This document shows positions 5,135 to 10,917 of a stretch of DNA of 10,917 nucleotides, piece after piece. Each line of letters starts with the position of its first letter. Position 1 is the first letter of the stretch. Source of the stretch: JAKEGN01 sp964465665 (GTDB lineage Bacteria; Pseudomonadota; Gammaproteobacteria; Steroidobacterales; Woeseiaceae). Both the position numbers and the translations under genes were made by a program. The notes under the pieces were generated by a model. That model was not told the origin of the DNA. It saw only the letters and a list, made by a program, of their open reading frames with translations, and did no database searches. The stretch spans positions 1 to 10,917 of the forward strand of contig CAYXKM010000005.1 in the NCBI GenBank assembly GCA_964465665.1. Direction: 5' to 3'.

Positions 5135-7416
5135 CAGGGAGAATTGTCGCTCAGCGTAAGTGTTCTCAGGTTCGGATCCGCTAGAATTTCCTCCTCGCTG
5201 AACGGGAAGTCGATCCACTCCCCACGGGAATACAATTCTGTCAGGTCCGCATAATGCGGTGACTCCGGTTCCGGTGACTGCGAGTAAGTGAGCATGCCCT
5301 TTGACTGCAGCTCTCCCGCCCCGTCCCATGAGATGACCTGTATATAACTGTTGCCCGTGATGACCGGCGTGTACCCCTCGCCCTTGCTCAGTTTCGAAAT
5401 AATGTAGCTGAACATACCGGACGATCCCGGTGCGCCCGGGATGGGAATGTTGTCACCGTTCCTGCGCTCAAACTGAAGCTCGCCCCAAGGTGCATCCAGC
5501 GGGATGCCGGCATCCTGCAGCACGGCCTGCGCATCCGCCAGCGCTTTGCGTACAGCCTGTCGGACTTCCGGTTTGTGTAGTGCAATGCCTTGCGGCGTAT
5601 CAACCGGATCGGAGGGATCGAACGGGACGCTGTAAACACCTTCGATGCCGCTTGCGATTCTCCAGAACTCGATCCACACCGGCACGCCACGGCTGTCAAC
5701 GTTGGCGGTCCGGTCCCACGCCGCAAGCGCATTGCAGCTTGCGGAGATGTCGGCGGCATCGCCGTCCTCACAAACCTCGAGCACGTCGTCGAGCAGCAGC
5801 TCGGCACCGTAATTGCGATGGCTGTAAAGCATCTTCTGAATTTCGGCGGGCGAAAGCTTCCCGTCCTTTTCAAGTTGCTCCCGCACGAGCGTCAGGCCGG
5901 CCCGCGTACGCAGCGATCTCTCTGTACGCTCCGCACCGATGATCGGCGAATAGCCTTCAAGCGGCGCTGCCGGGTTGGCAAGCCAGTAACTGTCGTTGGA
6001 ATTCGTCACGTAGTCGTCGCGCTTGATGCGCGGCATCGATTCCGCCGGCAACGTTCCAGGCACTTTGCTGCGAGGGTCATTCACCCACTCGCAACCTGGC
6101 TCGGCACCGTTAAGCACTACGATGTAGGACGGAATGCCGTCGACCGTCACGCCGCAGCGCTCCATTAGTTGTTCATCGACGTTCGGCGTGCCGGAAATGT
6201 CCGCGTAGAGTGCTTTGCCTTCGCGATCCGCGGCGATGGTGTTGGTCCAGTAGACGCCCTGCAGGCTGATGGCCGCTTCGATGTCATCGACGGAGCGCGC
6301 CTTGTTCAGGGCCATGTACGTCGCAGTACTTGCGGTGTTGTCGATGATGGCATCGCGGATGGCATACGCGCGGGTCGCATTCCAGAGCAATTGATCGCTG
6401 ACGATGAGCGGGCCGTAATGCGTCATGTATACGGTGTGCTGCCGGGTTCCATTCGTACCGTCCTCATTAAGCACATCGACGTTGACGACCAACGGACGGA
6501 TGTCGCGCATGCCATCGGCATAGCGGTACTGCATAGAGTTATCCGGATTGAGCGCCAGCTCGTAAATTGTGAAACGCAGCGCAGTCGATACCGTGTGCGT
6601 CCAGGCAACGTCCTTGTTGAATCCGATGCCGATGAAGTTCGTTGCAAGCAATCCGGCGCCCATCGAGTCGAGCTGGCCGGGTATCGTCGTGTGAATCATG
6701 TGAAACCGCGATGCGCCTTGCCACGGATAATGCGGGTTGCCGAAAAGTATGCCTCGACCCGATTCGCTCACAGCCTTGCCGACCGCAATGGCATTGCTGC
6801 CGATCCCCTGTGGCCAGTCAAACCGCGTGTCACCTCTGGCGACGGGCTCGCCGGGCGGTGCGGCGCGCGTCATGTCTTTCTGGAACTGGCCGAGCCCGTA
6901 GCGTATGCCGATGCTGACGGTCACTCTTGCGACGTCGGCAGCGGTAATCGGCCGTACCCAGCTCGCATCGTTGCAGCTTGCCGGCAGCTTGCCACGATGA
7001 TCGTCGAGGAAGCGGTTGTAGCCGGCAACAAATCCTTCGGAAAATTGCGCCATGTCGCCTGTCTGTTCGGCAACGAAGTGCTGCAGTTTCTCGTCCGTCA
7101 CGATGGCCCGGTGAAACACGTCGCTTTCGAAATTTCCTCCACCCGGACCGAGATGCGCCGACAGCTCGCCGTTGACCATCGCAACGTCCCTGGAATACAC
7201 GCAAACTGCGTCGGTTGCGTGAGCGTAGGCGAACCCGTAACCGAGGCCGCCCCAGTCATCGGCCTTTACGTGCGGGATGCCGTAGCTGGTCCAGCGGATC
7301 TCGGCCTGAAATCGCGCATCGGCCTGCGCAGCGTCCGACGATGTGTCGGTATGGTTGCAGGCAGCCAGGTACATACTGCTGGCGAGGACGGCAAGACGAA
7401 ACACATTGTTCAACAT
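5134..7416 (-). CDS. Penicillin acylase family lipoprotein, PvdQ/AHL-acylase-like
   Basis: A 760-residue Ntn-hydrolase precursor. It starts at ATG 7416 with a lipoprotein signal (lipobox LAAC, Cys20, then Asn). The alpha-chain part runs to about residue 206. The autoproteolysis site and N-terminal nucleophile is Ser207 in GIG-SNAIAVG. Counting Ser207 as beta1, His229 (GNPHYPW) is beta23 and Val276 (AWTHTV) is beta70, exactly the spacing of the catalytic His and oxyanion-hole Val in PvdQ. N472/N474 in TNSNDSYW are the candidates for the oxyanion Asn (beta269 in PvdQ). The resemblance through RFHMIHTTIPGQLDSMGAGL (237-256) supports the acylhomoserine-lactone/aculeacin acylase branch over classic penicillin G acylases. 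It would remove acyl chains from amides such as AHLs, lipopeptides or siderophore precursors, and the substrate cannot be chosen from sequence. It is second in the operon, 10 bp after the M3 gene, whose TAG stop forms part of the weak AGG ribosome site. Confidence 0.95.
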   Translation of the reverse strand: MLNNVFRLAVLASSMYLAACNHTDTSSDAAQADARFQAEIRWTSYGIPHVKADDWGGLGYGFAYAHATDAVCVYSRDVAMVNGELSAHLGPGGGNFESDVFHRAIVTDEKLQHFVAEQTGDMAQFSEGFVAGYNRFLDDHRGKLPASCNDASWVRPITAADVARVTVSIGIRYGLGQFQKDMTRAAPPGEPVARGDTRFDWPQGIGSNAIAVGKAVSESGRGILFGNPHYPWQGASRFHMIHTTIPGQLDSMGAGLLATNFIGIGFNKDVAWTHTVSTALRFTIYELALNPDNSMQYRYADGMRDIRPLVVNVDVLNEDGTNGTRQHTVYMTHYGPLIVSDQLLWNATRAYAIRDAIIDNTASTATYMALNKARSVDDIEAAISLQGVYWTNTIAADREGKALYADISGTPNVDEQLMERCGVTVDGIPSYIVVLNGAEPGCEWVNDPRSKVPGTLPAESMPRIKRDDYVTNSNDSYWLANPAAPLEGYSPIIGAERTERSLRTRAGLTLVREQLEKDGKLSPAEIQKMLYSHRNYGAELLLDDVLEVCEDGDAADISASCNALAAWDRTANVDSRGVPVWIEFWRIASGIEGVYSVPFDPSDPVDTPQGIALHKPEVRQAVRKALADAQAVLQDAGIPLDAPWGELQFERRNGDNIPIPGAPGSSGMFSYIISKLSKGEGYTPVITGNSYIQVISWDGAGELQSKGMLTYSQSPEPESPHYADLTELYSRGEWIDFPFSEEEILADPNLRTLTLSDNSP

Positions 7417-7426
7417 ATCAAGAGAC

Positions 7427-9460
7427 CTATTTGGCTTTCTTCGTGCCGCTCAGCCGATCGGCGTACGGTTTGTAACTGATCTCGCGACCGAGGAAGTCGG
7501 TGACGAGTTTCTGCGCCGGGCGCGTGCCGCCCTGCGACAGCACGTTGTCGCGATACGCCCTGGCCACTTCGACATCGCGCAACCCCTGTTCCTGAAAGCG
7601 CGTGAACATGTCGGTCGCAATCGCGAGCGACCACTGGTAAGTGTAGTAAATGGCCGAGTAACCGTTCAGGTGTCCGAACGAGGTATAAAAGTGCGTGCCC
7701 TCGACCGGCTCGAAGCGCGTGAACTCGCGCTCGATTTCCTGGCTCATGGCATCGATATCAATGTTCTCGGGATTCCGGTTGTAAAGGTTCAGCGACAGCG
7801 CAGCATAGTTCAGCTGTCGCCGGGTTCCCATCCCGAGACCGAAGTCACGCGCGGCCACCATGCGCTCCAACAGGTCTTGTGGTATCGGCTCGCCTTCGGC
7901 GTTTCTCGCGAACCGCGAGATCGTGTCGTAGTCCCAGACCCACTCCTGCAGCATTTGCGACGGCGCCTCGACGAAATCCCACTCCGTGGCGATGCCGCTG
8001 ACGTTGTCCCAGCGGTGATGCCCGGCAAACAACCAGTGGATCAGGTGCCCGAATTCATGCAGAAACGTTTCGACCTGCGCGTGCTGCATTGCGCCGTCGC
8101 CAGGCGGAAAATTACAGATCAGCCCGGCAACCGGTAACTGCCGCCCTTCGATACCGTTGACGAAAGGAAACATGGCGGCGTGCTGGTACTTGCCTTCTCG
8201 CGGATGCATGTCGAGGTAAAAGCGGCCGATGACGTCGTCTCCGTCGACCAGCTGGTAAGCCTTCACGTCCTCGTGCCAGGTGTAGGTGTCCCACGGCTCG
8301 ATCTGCACCTGGAACAGGTCCTGCACCATTTCAAGAATACCGTCACGGGTATTGTTGTAACCGAAGTACTGGCGAACAATCTTGGAATCGACATCGAACT
8401 GTTCGCGGCGTACCTTTTCCTCGATGTAACTGGTCTGCCAGCGTTGCAGTGATTCCGCATCCGGTCGGTCCTGGCGCAGCCGTGCGAGCAGCATCTCGTA
8501 TTCCCGGTCCTGCGATTCTGCGGTGTAGCCTTTCAGCTGATCGAGAAATGCCTGTACGCGTTCCGGTGAACCGGACATTTTGTCGGCCGTGACCAGTTGA
8601 GCGTAGTTGTCGTAGCCGATCAGTTGCGCCAGTTCGTAGCGCGCCACCAGGAGTTTATTCAGTATTTCCTCGTTCTGCGGATAACCGCGGTTCAAGTAGA
8701 TGGAGAGCATCTCCTTGCGCAGCTCGTCGCTTTCGGCGTATTCGAAGAACGGGAATACATCCGGATACTGCGTTGAAATACGAATCTTCCCGTCTTCGCC
8801 GGACTGGTGTGCCGCGACGTAATCATCGGGCAGTCCGGCCAGGCCATCGACAGAATCCAGAACCAGGTAACGAACGTCCTCGCGAATGTTTCGGTCGAAA
8901 TCCTGGCCGATGGCGACGATTTCGTCGTTCAGCGCGCGGATGCGCTCGCGACCCTCGTCGTCCTTGTCGACTCCCGATAAGCGGAAACCCAGCAGCATTT
9001 TCGAAACCGAATATCGCGTCGTTTCGTCGGCATCCGACACATCGATACTGCTGACAGCCTCGTACACCGGACGTGACAGACTTACGTCCGTATTGATACG
9101 GGCGAGACTCTGCGCACAGGCGTCGCCGGCATCGCGCACTGCCTCGTCCGGGTGCACGCTGCCGAGGCTTTGCGCAGCGCTCGATACATTCGAAAGGCTG
9201 GCAGTCAGGCTGTTCAGCGACTCAAGGTATCCGTCCATGGTGGCTGTGCCATCGAAATCTTCGAGAGTCTTCAGGTGATCGCGCGAGGCGGTTTCCTCGG
9301 AGCCGCAAACGGCTGCAAGTCCCTCGGCCGTGTCCATTTGCTGCAGGTCGATGGCGACGTAGCGGACTGGCAATGCGGCTGCGTCGCCCGAGCTGTCCGG
9401 TTTGCTGCAGGCGGCGACGACGAGCAGCAAAACTACGCAAAACGAATATCTCGGAGACAT
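7427..9460 (-). CDS. M3 family metallopeptidase, lipoprotein
   Basis: A 677-residue zinc oligopeptidase. ATG 9460 is chosen because AAGGA sits 6 bp ahead and the protein then starts with a clean lipoprotein signal with lipobox VAAC (Cys18, then Ser). The frame stays open to 9535, but that extension would bury the signal. Residues about 30-450 form the helical M3 N-terminal region. The catalytic core has H468-E-F-G-H472 with E498 in EWDFVEAPSQM as third zinc ligand. The substrate-binding block GHLNGYSAIYYTYQWS (596-611) supplies His597 and tyrosines 601/605/606. This resembles the thimet/Dcp/oligopeptidase A (M3A) branch. Such enzymes trim short peptides, and most well-known ones are cytoplasmic or organellar, so the lipoprotein anchor points to a periplasmic role. 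First gene of the operon with the acylase. Length is near the family norm. Confidence 0.95.
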   Translation of the reverse strand: MSPRYSFCVVLLLVVAACSKPDSSGDAAALPVRYVAIDLQQMDTAEGLAAVCGSEETASRDHLKTLEDFDGTATMDGYLESLNSLTASLSNVSSAAQSLGSVHPDEAVRDAGDACAQSLARINTDVSLSRPVYEAVSSIDVSDADETTRYSVSKMLLGFRLSGVDKDDEGRERIRALNDEIVAIGQDFDRNIREDVRYLVLDSVDGLAGLPDDYVAAHQSGEDGKIRISTQYPDVFPFFEYAESDELRKEMLSIYLNRGYPQNEEILNKLLVARYELAQLIGYDNYAQLVTADKMSGSPERVQAFLDQLKGYTAESQDREYEMLLARLRQDRPDAESLQRWQTSYIEEKVRREQFDVDSKIVRQYFGYNNTRDGILEMVQDLFQVQIEPWDTYTWHEDVKAYQLVDGDDVIGRFYLDMHPREGKYQHAAMFPFVNGIEGRQLPVAGLICNFPPGDGAMQHAQVETFLHEFGHLIHWLFAGHHRWDNVSGIATEWDFVEAPSQMLQEWVWDYDTISRFARNAEGEPIPQDLLERMVAARDFGLGMGTRRQLNYAALSLNLYNRNPENIDIDAMSQEIEREFTRFEPVEGTHFYTSFGHLNGYSAIYYTYQWSLAIATDMFTRFQEQGLRDVEVARAYRDNVLSQGGTRPAQKLVTDFLGREISYKPYADRLSGTKKAK

Positions 9461-9466
9461 GTCAGG

Positions 9467-9471
9467 TCCTT
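9467..9471 (-). promoter_or_regulatory. Ribosome binding site deciding the M3 start
   Basis: AAGGA on the minus strand, 6 bp ahead of ATG 9460. It is the only good Shine-Dalgarno near the beginning of this frame and fixes the start at the signal-peptide methionine, not at the upstream ATG 9535. Confidence 0.75.
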
Positions 9472-9534
9472 GATGATCGACGGGATCTCGCCGGATCGGA
9501 GCCGGCAAAGCGAGACATGGTGAACTGCGCGACA

Positions 9535-9550
9535 CGGATTTTCAAATCCG
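9535..9550. promoter_or_regulatory. 16-bp palindrome in the M3-acylase leader
   Basis: CGGATTT-TC-AAATCCG is a perfect 7-bp inverted repeat with a 2-bp centre. It lies 21 bp downstream (minus-strand sense) of a TATAAT box, so it would fall within the first ~30 nt of the transcript. It fits a dimeric repressor operator or a 5'-end RNA hairpin. A second, weaker inverted repeat (GCCGG...CCGGC, 9490-9506) lies closer to the gene. No regulator for it is identifiable here. Confidence 0.4.
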
Positions 9551-9570
9551 AAAGTCAGGGCCATAAATCC

Positions 9571-9598
9571 ATTATAAAACAACATGTTAAACCGTAAG
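9571..9598 (-). promoter_or_regulatory. Candidate promoter for the M3-acylase operon
   Basis: A perfect TATAAT reads on the minus strand at 9576-9571, in an AT-rich island that stands out from the GC-rich surroundings. The best -35 is poor: CTTACG at 9598-9593 with 16-bp spacing (3 of 6). Transcription would start near 9564, with a leader of about 104 nt. A poor -35 beside a perfect -10 is compatible with activator dependence (inference). The 261-bp gap 9461-9721 also feeds the divergent S9 gene, for which I found no convincing promoter. Confidence 0.4.
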
Positions 9599-9709
9599 TG
9601 TACAGACCTGGCCGAAGCAGCTGCCGGCTTTGGCGCCGCATTCCGCGGATGTGCGATGATCGGGTCTTCGCAATGATCGCAGGTCCTTGCGACAGCACCA
9701 GAACAACAG

Positions 9710-9716
9710 AAGGGGA
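9710..9716 (+). promoter_or_regulatory. Ribosome binding site for the GTG start of the S9 gene
   Basis: AAGGGGA with 5 bp to GTG 9722. It is the strongest Shine-Dalgarno in the window and decides for a GTG start. The next in-frame ATG (9746) would remove half of the signal peptide. Confidence 0.75.
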
Positions 9717-9721
9717 TAATC

Positions 9722-10917
9722 GTGGGGAGCAGATGGGCCGTATGCATGTTGTTGGTCGCGGGCGTGGGCGTGGCCGCAGAGGTCGATGAGCGCACGGATG
9801 AGCGCACGGATAAGCGCACGATACGCAACATCGATGTGTTCGAGATCGAGATCGCCGCGGACCCGCAGCTCTCACCGGACGGCAGGCAGGTCGCCTACCT
9901 GCGGCGCTCGATGGACATCATGACGGATCGAGCATTGTCGAACATCTGGGTGGTCAATGCGGATGGCAGTAATCATCGCCCGCTGTTGTCCGGTACCCAG
10001 GGTTATTCGAGTCCGCGCTGGTCACCGGAGGGCGACCGGATTGCATACGTTACGGAAGCAGGCGAACGCGCCGCCGAACTGCACGTGCGTTGGATGGATT
10101 CCGGACAAACGGCACTTCTATCGAACCTGCAGCAAAGTCCGGGGTCGATAAGCTGGTCGCCGGATGGCCGCCAGATCGCCTTCACCATGCTGGTCGAATC
10201 CGAGGCCGCAACACTCGCCGACCCGCCGCCCAAACCCGAAGACGCAGAGTGGGCGCCTCCGGTGAAAGTCATCGACAACCTGCCGTTTCGCGTCGACGGT
10301 GCAGGGTATCTCGAGCCTGGCTACACCCACATTTTCGTGATACCGGCCGAAGGCGGTACGCCGCGGCAGCTCAGCAGCGGCGATTACGATCATGACAGTT
10401 CCCTGAGCTGGTCACCGGATGGCAAGCGCATCGTGTTCTCGGCCAACCGGGTCGACAACCCGATCGAGCAACCGTCCGAGTCCGAATTGTGGACCGTCGA
10501 TGTGGCAAGCGGCGAGATGAAAAAGCTGACCGATCGCGTCGGGCCGGACCAGTCGCCGAAGTGGTCCCCGGACGGCAAGTTCATCGCCTATCGCGGTTAC
10601 GATGACAAAAAGTTGGGCTACCACAACAGTAGCGTATACCTCATAAATGTTGCCGACGGCATATCGCGAAACGTGAGCGGCGATTTCGACAGGTCCATCG
10701 ACGATGTGAAGTGGGCCGGCAACGCGAAGCAACTGTATATACAGTACGACGATCGCGGCCGTTCCGTGATCGCAAGCCTTGTACTGGATGGCAGGATCCA
10801 GGCACTTACCGATGACACCGGCGGAGTGGATATCGGCAGGCCCTACACCAGCGGCGGTTTCTCCGTTGCCGGTGACGGCAGCATCGCTTATTCGGCCGGC
10901 CGTCCGGATCGGCCCGC
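9722..10917 (+). CDS. Exported S9 family peptidase, N-terminal propeller part
   Basis: The frame is open from GTG 9722 to the window end (398 codons plus 2 bases), so the gene is partial. Residues 1-19 form a Sec signal peptide (MGSRWAVCMLLVAGVGVAA), with cleavage probably near Ala19-Glu20. An acidic/basic repeat (DERT DERT DKRT, 22-33) follows. From about residue 37 the protein is a beta-propeller of PD40/TolB-like blades, with SPDG or SPEG turns at about 51, 101, 146, 231 and 282, most preceded by a Trp and followed by a strand such as RIAYVT or FIAYRG. This is the propeller of acylaminoacyl-peptidase/DPP4-like S9 enzymes, which gates access to a C-terminal alpha/beta-hydrolase domain. The Ser-Asp-His triad lies beyond the window. 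A stand-alone TolB-like propeller is the alternative. Divergent from the M3-acylase operon, suggesting linked use in peptide breakdown. Confidence 0.87.
   Translation, partial: MGSRWAVCMLLVAGVGVAAEVDERTDERTDKRTIRNIDVFEIEIAADPQLSPDGRQVAYLRRSMDIMTDRALSNIWVVNADGSNHRPLLSGTQGYSSPRWSPEGDRIAYVTEAGERAAELHVRWMDSGQTALLSNLQQSPGSISWSPDGRQIAFTMLVESEAATLADPPPKPEDAEWAPPVKVIDNLPFRVDGAGYLEPGYTHIFVIPAEGGTPRQLSSGDYDHDSSLSWSPDGKRIVFSANRVDNPIEQPSESELWTVDVASGEMKKLTDRVGPDQSPKWSPDGKFIAYRGYDDKKLGYHNSSVYLINVADGISRNVSGDFDRSIDDVKWAGNAKQLYIQYDDRGRSVIASLVLDGRIQALTDDTGGVDIGRPYTSGGFSVAGDGSIAYSAGRPDRP
9785..9820 (+). repeat. Three tandem 12-bp repeats inside the S9 gene
   Basis: GATGAGCGCACG at 9785-9796 and 9797-9808 are identical. 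The third copy, 9809-9820, differs by one base (GATAAGCGCACG). In frame they encode DERT, DERT, DKRT directly after the signal peptide. Being a multiple of three, copy-number changes would keep the frame. Confidence 0.9.

Noticed and set aside
6169..7479. 436-codon open frame on the plus strand opposite the acylase
   Set aside because: It lies wholly opposite the conserved acylase alpha/beta junction with its Ser207 motif and overlaps the start of that gene. Composition is shadow-like and there is no export signal or family motif.
7343..8137. 264-codon plus-strand frame across the M3-acylase junction
   Set aside because: Opposite two conserved genes including the HEFGH site, with no recognisable domain.
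9461..9535. Upstream ATG 9535 for the M3 peptidase
   Set aside because: It would place 25 residues ahead of a clean lipoprotein signal, and the strong AAGGA lies just before ATG 9460.
9581..9588. AACATGTT palindrome in the divergent gap
   Set aside because: An 8-bp palindrome in AT-rich DNA is easily due to chance and nothing else supports it.
9630..9660. TTGGCG...GATGAT as a promoter for the S9 gene
   Set aside because: Spacing is 19 bp and both boxes are weak, so it is not distinguishable from chance.
1..10917. Mobile elements, CRISPR arrays, tRNA or rRNA genes, toxin-antitoxin or phage genes
   Set aside because: Looked for on both strands; no transposase or integrase motifs, regularly spaced repeats or clover-leaf-like segments were seen.

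Overview
The window carries eight protein-coding genes, two of them cut by the window edges. It is a moderately GC-rich stretch with Gram-negative features: three lipoprotein signal peptides with good lipoboxes, periplasmic signal peptides, an AraC regulator with an arabinose-binding-type N-terminal domain, and a PvdQ-type acylase. The gene set suggests a free-living proteobacterium, probably a gammaproteobacterium with a large load of exported hydrolases (Woeseia- or Steroidobacter-like groups would fit). That placement is an impression from gene content, not a measured assignment. No tRNA, rRNA, CRISPR array, transposase or integrase was seen.

Region by region: (1) 1-1853, plus strand: the C-terminal half of an M55 (DppA-like) D-aminopeptidase, then 44 bp later a lipoprotein metal-dependent amidohydrolase. 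The two look co-transcribed. (2) 1854-1966: an intergenic gap between convergent genes with a 14-bp perfect inverted repeat. (3) 1967-2317, minus strand: a 116-aa protein of unknown function, divergent from (4) 2391-3398, plus strand: an AraC-family regulator. The 73-bp gap between them holds overlapping candidate promoters. (5) 3520-5067, plus strand: a secreted type I sulfatase with its own candidate promoter, ending at a small terminator hairpin. (6) 9460-5134, minus strand: a tight two-gene operon, an M3 metallopeptidase lipoprotein followed 10 bp later by a PvdQ/AHL-acylase-like penicillin acylase lipoprotein. A perfect TATAAT box and a 16-bp palindrome lie upstream. (7) 9722 to the window end, plus strand, divergent from that operon: the beta-propeller half of an exported S9 peptidase (GTG start), whose catalytic domain lies beyond the window.

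Six of the eight genes are hydrolases, and five of those six have visible export signals (the sixth, M55, has lost its N-terminus to the window edge). Four or five act on peptide or amide bonds: S9, M3, M55, the acylase, and probably the amidohydrolase. The plausible joint role is breakdown of peptides and acylated amides in the periplasm or at the outer membrane, with sulfate-ester removal alongside. Each family is known. The linkage, the possible N-acyl-amide (quorum-signal or lipopeptide) branch, and several unexplained DNA elements are the points worth checking. I found no clear evidence of an undescribed system.
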